A stretch of 64,000 nt of DNA from Streptococcus uberis (GCF_000785785.1 NZ_JRQN01000003.1:1-64000); one strand, 5' to 3'; positions 20,013-32,108 are shown, counted from the stretch's first letter. Numbers and translations are program-made. Notes: generated by a model not told the origin, from the letters alone.

Positions 20013-20045
20013 CCATGATAATATCATACTATCAGGGCTCTTTTT
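20012..20045 (+). terminator. TPP riboswitch terminator
   Basis: CCATGATA (20013-20020) pairs with TATCAGGG (20030-20037) with one mismatch, then CTCTTTTT. It is the regulated attenuator before thiT. Confidence 0.75.
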
Positions 20046-20065
20046 GTGAACAAAAGGAGTTTTTT

Positions 20066-20628
20066 ATGTCAAAAAATACTAATGTTCGCTACCTAGTTGA
20101 AGCTGCTATTTTTGCAGCACTTGCCATGTCCTTATCATTTATTCCAGACTTTTTTAGTTGGTTTAGCCCTTCATATGGTGCCATTCCTTTAATTTTATTT
20201 TCACTTCGTCGTGGATTAAAATATGGTCTACTTGCTGGATTAATTTGGGGCTTACTTCACTTTGCCTTGGTAAAGTTTACTATCTAAGTCTTAGCCAAGT
20301 ATTTATTGAATATATCATTGCTTTTATATCAATGGGGTTAGCTGGGCTTTTCTCAAATCATTTAAAAATGCAAATTAATTCTAATAATAAAGTGTCAGCA
20401 TTGACAATTGCCTCTTTAGCAACAGTATTGGCCGCTTTTGTTCGGTATTTTTGGCACTTCGTCGCTGGTGTCATCTTCTGGGGGTCTTATGCCCCTAAAG
20501 GGACTTCTGCTGTTTGGTATTCCTTCACTGTTAATGGGACAGCAGGCTTATTAACAGCAATCATTGTGCTCATTACTATTATTATTTTAATCCCTACTCA
20601 AGGCCGATTCTTTGCACCAAAAGATTAG
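20066..20628 (+). pseudogene. thiT: Thiamine ECF S-component ThiT, one-base frameshift
   Basis: The thiamine-binding membrane subunit of an energy-coupling-factor transporter. The first 69 residues (MSKNTNVRYLVEAAIFAALA... to GLIWGLLHFAL) and the remainder (YYLSLSQVFIEYIIAF ... FFAPKD) match ThiT in different frames. The break is at about 20270, where TTGGTAAAG is present and TTGGGTAAAG is expected. Restoring one G gives 187 residues, normal for ThiT. AAAAGGAG precedes ATG 20066. The TPP riboswitch fixes the substrate. Probably a base-call error, since loss of ThiT in an auxotrophic streptococcus would be costly. Confidence 0.88.
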
Positions 20629-20653
20629 TTCCTAACGGCAATTATAAAAAAAT

Positions 20654-20681
20654 GGTATAATAGTTTATTATACCGTTTTTT
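20654..20681 (+). terminator. thiT terminator
   Basis: GGTATAAT (20654-20661) / ATTATACC (20667-20674) then GTTTTTT. The same bases contain an extended -10-like TGGTATAAT that might drive the next gene. Confidence 0.75.
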
Positions 20682-20703
20682 ATTTGGTGTTAAGGAAGGT
20701 TAT

Positions 20704-21183
20704 ATGGCAAAGAAGGTAAAACTCAAAAAAACCTTAGTTGAACAAATTCTTGATAAGGCAAAAATTCAATATACAAGCTTAGCAATTAATGCATTGAAAG
20801 GTGACTTACCAGACGGGATTGTTAAGGCGGATATCTATAAGACGTTGGCTTTAACTGGTGATAAAACTGGACCTATAATTGGTATTTTGTCACTTACAGA
20901 TCATTTATCTGAAAAAAAACTGGCTAAGATATCTGGAAACAAAAAAGTCTCTATGATTCCACAAAAAGACTTGCAAAAAACAACGGGTTATAGACATGGT
21001 GCAAATAATCCAGTTGGCATCCATCAAAAACAGTCTTTTCCTATTTTTTTTGACTTGTCAGCTCTTGAAAAAGGTTCCATAATTGTATCTGCTGGTGAAC
21101 TAGGTCGTTCTATTCAAATAAATAGTCAAGAATTGGCTGATTTCGTTAATGGTCAATTTGTTGATATTAAGGAGTCATTATGA
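20704..21183 (+). CDS. ybaK: Cys-tRNA(Pro) deacylase YbaK/EbsC family
   Basis: A 159-residue INS/YbaK-fold editing protein that hydrolyses mischarged Cys-tRNA(Pro) or related species in the cytosol. The conserved pattern is seen in the N-terminal VEQILDKAKIQY, KTLALTGDKTGP, the catalytic-lysine region, and GYRHGANNPVGI. AGGAAGG precedes the ATG. It overlaps the YccF gene by 4 nt (ATGA) and probably forms an operon with it and the phosphatase behind. Confidence 0.9.
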   Translation: MAKKVKLKKTLVEQILDKAKIQYTSLAINALKGDLPDGIVKADIYKTLALTGDKTGPIIGILSLTDHLSEKKLAKISGNKKVSMIPQKDLQKTTGYRHGANNPVGIHQKQSFPIFFDLSALEKGSIIVSAGELGRSIQINSQELADFVNGQFVDIKESL

Positions 21184-21539
21184 AATTAATCGGAAATATA
21201 GTTTGGTTTGTCTGCTCAGGCTTTTGGGCATGGTTTGCTTGGAGCTTTGTTGGACTTGCCTTTTCACTCACCATTGTTGGCATTCCAATCGGCTTACAGT
21301 GCTTTAAAATAGCTAATTTTGGACTATTTCCATTTGGAAAAGAGATTGAAATTGGTCAGTCTGGAACCAGTATCTTTTTGAATCTAATCTGGATCATTTG
21401 TTGTGGATGGCAACTTGCAACGATTCATCTCACTTCTGCTCTCTTTTTATGTATTAGCATCGTTGGCATACCGTTTGCTTTCCAATCTTTGAAATTAGCT
21501 AAGTTAAGCCTCTTTCCTTTTGGAGTAAAAATCATATGA
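21180..21539 (+). CDS. YccF-domain inner-membrane protein
   Basis: A 119-residue membrane protein made of two repeated halves, each with a GNIVWF/LNLIWI-type start, a hydrophobic pair of helices and a GIP-x-G/A-x-Q ... FPFG ending. This duplicated pattern is the YccF (DUF307) signature. Function is unknown. The start overlaps the ybaK stop by 4 nt. Confidence 0.85.
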   Translation: MKLIGNIVWFVCSGFWAWFAWSFVGLAFSLTIVGIPIGLQCFKIANFGLFPFGKEIEIGQSGTSIFLNLIWIICCGWQLATIHLTSALFLCISIVGIPFAFQSLKLAKLSLFPFGVKII

Positions 21540-21562
21540 GACAAAGGAGTTTGTAAGACCTT

Positions 21563-22195
21563 ATGAAGTTATATTTTGTCAGACATGGAAAAACTGAGTG
21601 GAATTTAGAAGGACGATTCCAAGGTGCCTCTGGAGATTCACCGCTCTTAGAAGAATCACACGAAGACATTAGAGCCTTAAGTCACAAATTATCGACAGTT
21701 GATTTTGATGCCGTTTTTTCAAGTGATTTAAATCGGGCAAAAAAGACAACTGAATTATTATTAGAAAATACTAGCCATGATTGCCCCATTACCTATACTA
21801 AAGCTCTTCGAGAATGGCAATTAGGTAAATTAGAAGGAGCAAAGATAGCTACAATGAGAGCGATCTACCCTGGACAAATGGACGCTTTTAACAATAACTT
21901 AGCCAAATTTAATGCAACGCAATTTGAGGCAGAATCCATTTACCAAACAACTCAACGAGTTAAAAATTTGATAAAAAGTTTTGAGGATACAGATTATCGC
22001 CACGTCTTAATCGTTGGTCATGGTGCTAATTTAACAGCATCCATTCGTTCACTTCTTGGATTTGAGCCAGCATTATTACGCGCTCAAGGGGGATTGGATA
22101 ATGCCAGTTTAACCATTCTTGAAACGGATGACTTTCTAAACTTTCAATGCCTCGTTTGGAACGAAAAGGCATACTACGATAATACCTTGCATTAA
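21563..22195 (+). CDS. Histidine phosphatase (phosphoglycerate mutase-like)
   Basis: A 210-residue branch-1 histidine phosphatase. The phosphohistidine motif VRHGKTEWN is at residues 6-14, the acid residue sits in LREWQLGKLEG, and the second catalytic His is in LIVGHGAN (about 152). Such proteins act on diverse phosphometabolites; the substrate cannot be named. It is 23 nt after the YccF gene and ends at a good terminator. Confidence 0.87.
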   Translation: MKLYFVRHGKTEWNLEGRFQGASGDSPLLEESHEDIRALSHKLSTVDFDAVFSSDLNRAKKTTELLLENTSHDCPITYTKALREWQLGKLEGAKIATMRAIYPGQMDAFNNNLAKFNATQFEAESIYQTTQRVKNLIKSFEDTDYRHVLIVGHGANLTASIRSLLGFEPALLRAQGGLDNASLTILETDDFLNFQCLVWNEKAYYDNTLH

Positions 22196-22220
22196 AAAGA
22201 GTCTATCCCAGACTCTTTTT
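22194..22220. terminator. Bidirectional terminator
   Basis: AAAAAGAGTCT / AGACTCTTTTT with loop ATCCC, shared by the convergent histidine phosphatase and HAD genes. Confidence 0.88.
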
Positions 22221-23121
22221 ATTTGACATATTTCATTCGTAATATTTTTTCTTGCTGTTTGTTTAATCTGAGTAAAATAACAACCTTATCAATACTCATA
22301 TTACTTTCTAATAATCGTTCTGCAGCCATCATCAAACCATTGTTCAACCCTAATTGCAAAATTGGATTCTTCTTATCGTTAACGTCAAAGATAAATTTAT
22401 TATCAGGCAAGTCAAATAAAACTTTTACTGCCCCAAACAATTGTTCAAAGTTGTCAATAGCAACATCAAAAACAGGCTTGGTTCCAGCTTTTAATTTTCT
22501 TCCCCTATGATTAAACCACATGGAATGCCATCCCCCATTAAATGCTCCCATAATATCATTATCATAGGAATCACCAACATATAAGGTTGTTGAAGGATTC
22601 ATGTCAAATTGCTCGGCTGCCAAATTAAAAATTTCTTTTTCCGGTTTTTGAAAACCTGTTGCCTGACTAACAATAACACGTTTTTGATCCACATAATCAT
22701 ATAAGCCAAGTTTTTTAACTTTTTTTAATTGATGTTCAGTTGGTCCATTGGTAATAATTCCCATTGGAACACCTTTAGATTTTAGAAAGTCTAAAGTCAT
22801 TCGCATCTCATCAAGCATAGTAATGTTTTCTAGCTCATTTTCATAAACTTCTTGAAAGTGTTCGCCTTCATTTTGAGTGATTTCTTTATATCCAAATTCA
22901 AGTAAAGTTTCCTTACAACGCCAAAATCTAAAGAATTCTGTTGTCCATTCGCCTGCCATAACTCTTGGAAAACCAATATCAGAATAATGACGAAAACGGA
23001 TATAAGCTTGGTTCATTACAGATATATCAAAATCTGGGAAACATTTTTCCATAGCTTTTCGGTACGGGGCTTGTTGGTCATAGATTGTATCATCAACGTC
23101 AAAAACAATTGCTGTAATCAT
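22219..23121 (-). CDS. HAD-IA phosphatase with C-terminal extension
   Basis: A 300-residue cytosolic HAD phosphatase of the YjjG/5'-nucleotidase-like type. Motif 1 FDVDDTIYD (7-15), motif 2 ITNGP, motif 3 Lys in FQKPEKEIF and motif 4 VGDSYDNDIMGA are intact. About 70 extra residues follow the HAD domain, ending in a basic RLNKQQEKILRMKYVK helix not typical of YjjG. The substrate is unknown. Only a modest AAGAGA site precedes the ATG. Confidence 0.85.
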   Translation of the reverse strand: MITAIVFDVDDTIYDQQAPYRKAMEKCFPDFDISVMNQAYIRFRHYSDIGFPRVMAGEWTTEFFRFWRCKETLLEFGYKEITQNEGEHFQEVYENELENITMLDEMRMTLDFLKSKGVPMGIITNGPTEHQLKKVKKLGLYDYVDQKRVIVSQATGFQKPEKEIFNLAAEQFDMNPSTTLYVGDSYDNDIMGAFNGGWHSMWFNHRGRKLKAGTKPVFDVAIDNFEQLFGAVKVLFDLPDNKFIFDVNDKKNPILQLGLNNGLMMAAERLLESNMSIDKVVILLRLNKQQEKILRMKYVK

Positions 23122-23230
23122 AAGTCTCTTTTCTCTTTTACGAATAATCTATTGCTCATTATACTATTTTTGTAACGTATATTCAAATAATCGTTAAAAA
23201 AAAGACTAGCCACTCAGTCTATTTTTATAG

Positions 23231-24787
<1,557 letters not shown>

Positions 24788-24793
24788 AAATGG

Positions 24794-24820
24794 AGCTAGT
24801 CGATTAAGGCTAGCTTTTTA
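24794..24820 (+). terminator. lysS terminator
   Basis: AGCTAG (24794-24799) / CTAGCT (24810-24815) then TTTTA. The stem is short. Confidence 0.55.
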
Positions 24821-24888
24821 CGATGGCTTGATTATTCTAAATGATTAGTATATATTGGTAGTATATCGTGAATGGAGGCGTTTTCATT

Positions 24889-27800
24889 ATGTCAGTTTTA
24901 ACACTAAATTTATTAGGCAACCCTTCAATTCTTCTGGACCAAAAAGAAATTTTTTTCTCCTTCTCTAAAATTAATGCCTTGCTCTATTATATGGTAATTA
25001 ATGGTAACGTTAATCGCGATCAAATTGCTGGCATCCTTTGGGAAGATAAAGATAATCAAACTGCAAAAAAAAATCTGCGTAATACAATTTATCAGGTTAA
25101 TAAAATTCTGGGTGACGATTTTATCATCTGTCCCAGTCGCTCGATTTTAGCATTCAATCCTGATTTAACTATTGAAGCTGATGTTACTGAGTTTTTAGCA
25201 GATCCTAGCCACCATTTAGATTTATATCAGGGTGATTTTTTACAAGGATTCTACTTAAAATCGAATGAAACTTTTGACCTTTGGTTAACTAAAATGCGTT
25301 CTCATTGTGAACAGATGTTCATTAAATGTTCTTATCAAAAAATCGAGCAAATGATGACTACTGCTCCTTTTGAAGAGGTTGAAGAAACAATTTTTCACCT
25401 CATAACAATTGATGAATATGAAGAGAAAAATTACCAATTATTAATGCGTCTTTATCAACACCACCGTCGTTTCGGGAAAGTGATTGAGATTTATTATAAA
25501 ATGGTCAATTTATTAGATAAAGAACTAGGAATAGCACCCAGTGAAACTAGTCAACAAATCTATGAAGAAGTTGTTGCTAAAAATCGAAATCAACGAAAAG
25601 TTACTCAGTTCCTTAAAACAACTAATCAATTTTACGGACGGATTAATGAAATTAAAGCTCTTGAAACTTATTTTAATAAGATACTAGAAAGCTCACAACC
25701 TCGAACAATGCTCTTAGTTGGTGGGACTGGCATTGGAAAAAGGACTGTTACCAGGCAAGTTCTTTCAAATCAAACTAAAGAGTTTCAAATTGTTACCTCT
25801 GAATGCTTCCGGGAGGACAGTCAAAATTCACTTCGCCTCTGGCAAGAAATTACTGACGGCTTAGGAGATTTAGTCATCCAACATCAGCTGATGACGACAA
25901 GTGAATGGAAAAACCGAATTCAAGATTTCTTTCCATCGCTACTTTCTGATCAAAGTGTCATTATCAATCAGTCCGAACTAGTTGCCTTTATTATTGACCT
26001 AATTAAAGGAATTGCAGAACAAAAAGCAACTGTTGTCCTGATTGAAGATATTCATTTTATGGATACTGATGGCATTAATATCCTTCAAAATATTATTAAT
26101 CATATCAAGAACTTGCCTGTTGCATTCGTCTTGACCAAACATGTGGATTCTTCAAGAGAGTTAGACTTGTTTATTAATCAACTGGTCTATAGAAAAAAAC
26201 TGGATCAGCTACAGTTAAACCCCTTATCAGAAAAAGAAAGTTTAGCTTATCTCCATCACAAATTAGACCATCTCAATTTAGGGGACCAAGATTTTCAACA
26301 AATTCTCACCCTAAGTCAAGGTAACCCATTTTTCCTCTCAGAATACTGTGCGCAGCAATTGCAAGGCTATAAATTCCAAACTTTGACGCCAGCAATGGAA
26401 GCAAAATTCGCTATTAAATTAGAGCAAGTCAATAGTCAAGCAGCCGAGCTCTTAAATTATCTGGCCTGCTTTAACATGTCTGCTTCACTTCCTCTTTTGT
26501 CTGAATTGCTGACCCTTTCCTACCAAGATTGTTTGGATATGGTCGAAGACTTATGCCATCAACAAATTCTGGAAGAAACATATAGTGAGCAAGAAGTTAA
26601 TTGTCGTTTCCATCAGAGAGTATTTGCCATCTACTGCTATGAACATCTTACAATTGCCAAACGCAGAATGATGCATGCGCAAATTGCTCAGAGCTTGGAA
26701 AAGAGTATCCATCAACATCATGATCCAAGTCACCTCTTTAATGAGATTTCTTATCATTATAAGCGTGCCAAACAACCAATTAAAGCCTTAGCATTTCAAT
26801 TGAATCATCTGGAATCTATTTTGCAGTTTCACCATGAACTGTTCCCAATTTACTCTCAGACAAATGAGCAAATCAGTCCCTCTTGGAATGAAAAACACCA
26901 GCTTATTCAAAATCAATTTGACCAAATTCGTAAACAAATTGATGAACTAAAATTACGTTTTGAGAAAATCAAAGATTTCCAAGAATCATTAATTAAGTTT
27001 CTTTATTTGGAAGGCTGCTACATGATTCGTGTTGGTCAGTATCAACAAGGGATTGCTAATATCCAAAGGGTAATTGCTTTCGCTAATGAGTGGCGTCACA
27101 CAGACTACCTACTTGAAGGGTATCGCCAATTGATTTACTACTGTATCCAAGTAGAAAACATCCCCGAAATGAAGTACTACACTGATTTAGCACTCGATGC
27201 TTCGGTGGAGGCAAATAACCATGAAGCTATCGCCATTAACCTTAGATTGCACGGCCTCTATTATCTGATGGTGGGAAGAATTGACGACGCCATTCACCAG
27301 ATCAATGAATCAATTAATTGCTTCAGTTTAACAGCTAGTCTAAGAAGTAAGTATGCTATTCAAATTGCTGCTGCCTTAGACTATTTGGCAGAAATTAAAC
27401 AAATGCAAGGGAATCCTGATCAAGCCATGGCGTATCAGCAAAAAGCAATTATATTATCACAAAACAATTTAAATGAGCCATCAATCATCTCATTTTACAT
27501 TGGATTAGGAATATCCTACTATTACAAACAAGATTATGAAAATGCTGAACGAATCTTTATGCAATCCAAGAAAGCATTAAAATCATTGCGTTTTCCCTGG
27601 AAAGAAACGCAATTAGAAGTTTATTCAACTCTGATTAATTGTTCAAAAGGAGATTATCAGTCCTTAATTGATGTCATTAATAAACAAGATTGTTTGATTT
27701 CACGCTATTCAAATCCACGTGATAAGGCTATATTAATTATTTATTTGCCATAATAGCCTATAAACTGCAAACGAATATCATTCGGGATGACAGACTTCAA

Positions 27801-27926
27801 ACACTCTTAACCCATGATTTCCAATATTATTATTCAACTGCAAAGACACACCTTAATCCTTATCGGGACTGTCAATTAATTAAAGAATTAGATTCTCTGA
27901 ACAAAGAAATCGTTCTATCAAAGTAA
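24889..27926 (+). pseudogene. SARP/BTAD-type transcriptional regulator with AAA and TPR domains, 3' frameshift
   Basis: A large cytosolic regulator, 1012 residues once the frame is restored. The order is an N-terminal winged-helix DNA-binding domain (about 1-95), a bacterial transcriptional activation (BTAD) TPR domain (about 96-245), an AAA/STAND-type ATPase with Walker A GGTGIGKRT (about 279-287) and Walker B VVLIEDIHFMD (about 381-391), then a long TPR-like C-terminus. ATG 24889 follows GGAGG; the GTG at 24868 is upstream of it. Near 27729 the frame breaks (GCTATATT present, GCTTATATT expected) and the true C-terminus continues to 27926. It lies next to hutG, convergent to it, and is a plausible hut regulator, which is inference. 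Confidence 0.8.
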
Positions 27927-27982
27927 AAAACCTAATATGGAGATTTGAGTTCAAAACTCTTTCTCCTTATCAGGTTTTTATT
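27924..27982. terminator. Bidirectional terminator between regulator and hutG
   Basis: An outer stem AAAAACCT/AGGTTTTT and inner GGAG/CTCC and TTGAGTT/AACTC-type pairings form a large hairpin with A- and T-runs on both sides. Confidence 0.75.
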
Positions 27983-28988
27983 TTATGATTTTAATAATTT
28001 GATGTTTCTGGGCAAGAATCTGCGTAATATAAAAAATAAATGTTGCAGCTAGGTTAGCCGTATGATTATCAATATCATGTGGTGGCGATACTTCTACCAA
28101 GTCAAAACCAATCAATTTACCACTTGCTGCAATATGTTGCAAAACAATCAGAGCTAATTGCGGATCTACACCTAAAGATTGAATGGCACTAACACCTGGG
28201 GCATGACCAACATTAAAACAATCCATATCAATAGTTAAATAAACGTGTTCTTTATCTTTCAAAAAATCATCGACAGCTAGACAAACTTTTTGATAGCCCA
28301 TCATATACATGTCTTGACCAGTTAAAAACTGGATAGCTTTTGATTTAGCAACAAAATCGAAAAGAAATAGATTATTATTATGCTCTTGAATTCCCAAAAC
28401 CATATAGGGAAAAACTTGTTTTTTAGCCAAGGTATAGTCAAACATTTGTCTAAAACCAGTGCCAGAATTTGGTCCAGTATGCTCATATGGCCGAAGGTCA
28501 AAATGGGCATCCATATTAATTACTGCTAACTCTTCGTGAGCTTCCATGGATTCCTTTAGTCCTAAATAATGGCCATAGGCAGTTCCATGACCGCCACCTA
28601 AGACGATAGGGATAATTTGTAATTGTCTCATTCGCTTCACAGCTGCCGCAAGAGCCATTTGCATGTCTTCCAAAGAATAATTTGGAGCATCAATGTCACC
28701 ACAATCATATAATACTACTGAATTGCCAAAATGCCAAGGTAACTTAGCTAATTGTGAACGAATGGCAATTGGACCTTCACCTGCTCCAACCCGACCATTG
28801 TTGATGTAAACACCTTTATCACTTTTAAAGCCAATAATACCAAAGGCAATTCCTTGTTCTGGAACAAGGTCTGGATTATTTAAATCAAGGAACGACATAA
28901 GCATTCCCCATTTAGCATTATATAAATCTGTGTCTTCAATTCCAGGTCTATAATATGAGCAACTTGTTGGGAAATAATGGTTTAACAT
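27978..28988 (-). CDS. hutG: Formimidoylglutamase
   Basis: A 336-residue Mn2+-dependent ureohydrolase of the arginase family. It converts N-formimidoyl-glutamate to glutamate and formamide. Metal ligands appear in [22 protein letters not shown] and [14 protein letters not shown], followed by [12 protein letters not shown]. It has its own consensus promoter and is separated from hutH by a terminator, so it can be expressed independently of the rest of the hut operon. AAGGAGGAAG precedes the ATG. Confidence 0.93.
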   Translation of the reverse strand: MLNHYFPTSCSYYRPGIEDTDLYNAKWGMLMSFLDLNNPDLVPEQGIAFGIIGFKSDKGVYINNGRVGAGEGPIAIRSQLAKLPWHFGNSVVLYDCGDIDAPNYSLEDMQMALAAAVKRMRQLQIIPIVLGGGHGTAYGHYLGLKESMEAHEELAVINMDAHFDLRPYEHTGPNSGTGFRQMFDYTLAKKQVFPYMVLGIQEHNNNLFLFDFVAKSKAIQFLTGQDMYMMGYQKVCLAVDDFLKDKEHVYLTIDMDCFNVGHAPGVSAIQSLGVDPQLALIVLQHIAASGKLIGFDLVEVSPPHDIDNHTANLAATFIFYITQILAQKHQIIKIIK

Positions 28989-29021
28989 TTCTTCCTCCTT
29001 CGATTATTAATTCCAACATCT

Positions 29022-29050
29022 ATTATAAGAGTGATTGTATCAATTATCAA
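29022..29050 (-). promoter_or_regulatory. hutG promoter
   Basis: -35 TTGATA (29045-29050), 17-bp spacer, -10 TATAAT (29022-29027) on the minus strand. Confidence 0.78.
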
Positions 29051-29088
29051 TGATTATTTGGTCTACAAAATCTTATTCTTCTTTTTAT

Positions 29089-29120
29089 AAGAAAAGGAAG
29101 AGTTTGGCAAAAACTCTTCC
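29089..29120 (-). terminator. Terminator after hutH
   Basis: A 9-bp stem GGAAGAGTT (29096-29104) / AACTCTTCC (29112-29120). On the minus strand it is followed by TTTTCTT. Confidence 0.85.
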
Positions 29121-29179
29121 TCACTTAAGGATAAGCTATTTAATGGCAACTTAAATAGACTTTAACTAATGGATTGTAA

Positions 29180-30721
29180 CTAGAATTGAATAGTAAGATC
29201 TACTTCTTTTTCAACTGCTGCTAAGAACTCTTTGCTTTCAATAACTTCAGATGCTTTATTCAATTCGTCATAGATTTCGATATCTTTATCAAATTCAATA
29301 AATTTAAGAGTCTTACGAAATACATCGTATGCTGGTTGTGTACCTTTACCAAGGTTGCCATTTTCTGGTTTAAGGTCCAATGCTTGGCAGGCAGCCATAA
29401 TTTCTGTAGCAACAATGCGACGAGAATTTTTTAGGATTTCTCCAGCTTTACGCGCAGCAATTGTCCCCATACTGACAAAGTCTTCTTGGTTTTCACAAGA
29501 TGGAATGGAATCCACACTTGCTGGATGTGCTAAAACTTTATTTTCTGAAGCTAAAGCTGCACAAGCATATTGTGTAATCATAAATCCTGAATTTAGACCT
29601 GGGTGTTTCACTAAGAATGACGGTAGTTTACTTAACTGTGTATTAACTAACCGTTCTACACGACGTTCAGAAACATTTCCAATTTCTGAAATGGCAATGC
29701 CTAGGAAGTCAAATGGTTGTGCCATAGGTTCTCCATGGAAGTTGCCTCCAGAAATAACATGTCCGTCTTTACAGATGATTGGATTATCAGTAACGGAGTT
29801 AATTTCAATTTCTACTTTTTCTTTGACATAGGCAATTGAGTCTTTACTTGCACCATGAATTTGTGGAATACAACGCAATGTATATGGGTCTTGTACGTGA
29901 TCCTGCGTAGCTTCAGATATATTCTTACTGCCTTCAATTAGATTACGGATATTACGAGCAGTAGCTAATTGTCCGCTTTGAGGGCGAATAGTATGCAATC
30001 TTTCTTCGAAAGGACTGTTAATACCATTATGGACTTCTAGAGAAAGTGCGCCAGCGATATCTGAAAGTTTTAATAATTGAATAGCATCATAAGTCGCTAA
30101 AGCACCAATTGCAGTTAATACAGTTGTACCATTGATAAGAGCAAGACCTTCTTTAGCAGCAAGTTCGATTGGTTCAATTCCTGCTTTTTTCAACGCTTCT
30201 TTACCAGCCAATAGTTCACCTTTATAGTAAGCTTTACCCAAACCTAAGATTGGTAATACCATGTGAGCTAGGGGAGCCAAGTCACCAGACGCACCTAATG
30301 AGCCTTTTTCTGGAATATAAGGGTGTACACCTTTGTTTAAGAGTTCAAGCAATTTTTCAATGGTTGACAAACGGATTCCTGAAAAACCTTTAACCAATGA
30401 GTTAATACGAATTAACATGATAGCACGAACTGCATCTTCTGGTAATGGATCACCAAAACCTGATGAGTGAGTTCTAATTAAGTTTTCTTGCAATTGTCTT
30501 GTGTCTTCAGGTGAGATAGAAACGTTACATAGAGAACCAAAACCAGTATTAATCCCATAAACGACACGTTTTTCTCTTACTATATCATCAACTATTTTAC
30601 GTGATTCAGTTACTTCTTTTTTTGCATTCTCATCAATTTGACATTGCTGACCTTCACGAGCAACTGTTATCACATCTTCTAATGTTAAACTATTCCCATC
30701 TAAATTCAAAATTTTTGTCAT
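29180..30721 (-). CDS. hutH: Histidine ammonia-lyase
   Basis: A 513-residue enzyme for the first step of histidine catabolism, histidine to urocanate and ammonia. The tripeptide Ala-Ser-Gly that cyclises to the MIO electrophile is at 144-146 in GSLGASGDLAP. YGINTGFG (55-62) and the C-terminal SCENQEDFVSMG region are typical. Length is standard. A GAGGAGG site precedes ATG 30721. It lies 24 nt after the permease gene and is the last gene of the long hut transcript before a terminator. Confidence 0.96.
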   Translation of the reverse strand: MTKILNLDGNSLTLEDVITVAREGQQCQIDENAKKEVTESRKIVDDIVREKRVVYGINTGFGSLCNVSISPEDTRQLQENLIRTHSSGFGDPLPEDAVRAIMLIRINSLVKGFSGIRLSTIEKLLELLNKGVHPYIPEKGSLGASGDLAPLAHMVLPILGLGKAYYKGELLAGKEALKKAGIEPIELAAKEGLALINGTTVLTAIGALATYDAIQLLKLSDIAGALSLEVHNGINSPFEERLHTIRPQSGQLATARNIRNLIEGSKNISEATQDHVQDPYTLRCIPQIHGASKDSIAYVKEKVEIEINSVTDNPIICKDGHVISGGNFHGEPMAQPFDFLGIAISEIGNVSERRVERLVNTQLSKLPSFLVKHPGLNSGFMITQYACAALASENKVLAHPASVDSIPSCENQEDFVSMGTIAARKAGEILKNSRRIVATEIMAACQALDLKPENGNLGKGTQPAYDVFRKTLKFIEFDKDIEIYDELNKASEVIESKEFLAAVEKEVDLTIQF

Positions 30722-30745
30722 GATTTAACCTCCTCTAATATCATA

Positions 30746-32083
30746 TTAATTTCTTGTATCTGATGCTTTATTATTATGTTTATTTCCATGCATTAGGAAA
30801 TAAAGTGTACATGAAATAGCTACACCCACAATACCGTACACAACGTTCATTGGGTTATCACCAATAATCATTAATAAACTAATTACAACTGCAACAATTG
30901 GAATTACCGGACCAAATGGTACACGGAATGTGACATTAGCATTTGGTTCAAGTTTACGCATTTTATTTACAGCTAAAGCAGTTGGAATGTATTGGAAGAA
31001 ACGGAAAACAACTGAAAGTGCTGCTAATTTTTCAAATGATCCAGTTAGCAAGAGTACAATAGCAATCATACTTGAAACCGCAATGGCAACTACAGGCGCA
31101 CCATTTTTATTTTGTTTAGCAATGGCAGAAGGTAATAATCCCTCATCCGCAATAGCAGCACCATAGCGTGGAACCATAATTGATTCACCCATATTAAGTC
31201 CAGTAATTGAAATTAAAGCTCCAATCGAAACCATCCAAGCGCCCACAGGACCAATCATTTTAACAAAGGCATCTTGCACTGCTGCATTTGTATTCATAAT
31301 GCCGCCACCAAGCATTGCAATTGTTCCAGCAATAATTAGCATATATAGAATAGATACGATTGAAATTGAGCTTAAAATGGCTCTAGGTACATTTTTTTTG
31401 GGATCACGCATTTCTCCGGCTACAATTGAAAGTGTTTCAAATCCAATGAAACCATAGAAAATATATACAGCGGTATTAGAAATCGCACCTAATAGATCAG
31501 TACCCGATTCCAATTGAACAAATGGTGTAAAATTAGGTAAGCCATTTTTAATAAAGAATATGGTACAAATTGAGAATGCAACAATTGGAATAAGTTTTGC
31601 AATAGTTGCTGTAATGGTTAAAACTTTTGATGTTTTCAAACCTGCAATATTCATTAAAGAAAGTAGCACAACTAAGCCTATACTCAGTGGAATATTCCAA
31701 CCTTCAAAAGCAGGGAAGGTAATAATGAACATTTTTGCAAAACCAGCAGCCATGGCAGCCCAAGCAAAGATGGTTACTGCCCAGCCAAGTATACCTACGT
31801 TAAAGCCAATAAAATCACCAAAGGCGCGTTTTGAATATTGGAAGGCCCCGCCATTTTTTCCAAAATAGCCGGAAACTTCTGCAAAACAAACTGCAAGCAT
31901 TATTGTCAATACGGCTGTCCCTGCCATTACTAGAATTGAAGCAGGTCCTAAACCTTTATAAATACTTTGTGGAAGTAAGAAAATCCCAGAACCAATGACT
32001 GCATTAATACCATACAAGGTTGCTCCACTAAGTGAGAATTTTGCGTCTTCCCGTTCTTGCGCGCTAAGTTTATTTGAATCCAT
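30746..32083 (-). CDS. APC-family amino-acid permease, probably histidine uptake
   Basis: A 445-residue amino acid-polyamine-organocation superfamily transporter with about twelve membrane segments. The TM1 unwound motif GINAVIGSGIFLLP and the TM6 region GFIGFETLSIVAGEMRDPKKNVPRA are clear. I take the ATG at 32083 (MDSNKLSAQ) with AAGGAGGAG 9 nt upstream rather than the upstream ATG at 32116, which lies inside hutD. Position inside the hut operon argues for histidine (or urocanate) import; the sequence alone does not show the substrate. Confidence 0.85.
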   Translation of the reverse strand: MDSNKLSAQEREDAKFSLSGATLYGINAVIGSGIFLLPQSIYKGLGPASILVMAGTAVLTIMLAVCFAEVSGYFGKNGGAFQYSKRAFGDFIGFNVGILGWAVTIFAWAAMAAGFAKMFIITFPAFEGWNIPLSIGLVVLLSLMNIAGLKTSKVLTITATIAKLIPIVAFSICTIFFIKNGLPNFTPFVQLESGTDLLGAISNTAVYIFYGFIGFETLSIVAGEMRDPKKNVPRAILSSISIVSILYMLIIAGTIAMLGGGIMNTNAAVQDAFVKMIGPVGAWMVSIGALISITGLNMGESIMVPRYGAAIADEGLLPSAIAKQNKNGAPVVAIAVSSMIAIVLLLTGSFEKLAALSVVFRFFQYIPTALAVNKMRKLEPNANVTFRVPFGPVIPIVAVVISLLMIIGDNPMNVVYGIVGVAISCTLYFLMHGNKHNNKASDTRN

Positions 32084-32108
32084 AATATTGCTCCTCCTTA
32101 AAGAGCCT

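Noticed and set aside
24868-24888. GTG start extending the SARP-like regulator
   Set aside because: The GGAGG that serves the ATG at 24889 lies inside this extension, so the extension is the ribosome-binding region.
29355-29831. 158-codon plus-strand frame opposite hutH
   Set aside because: Antisense shadow of a conserved gene with no start signals.
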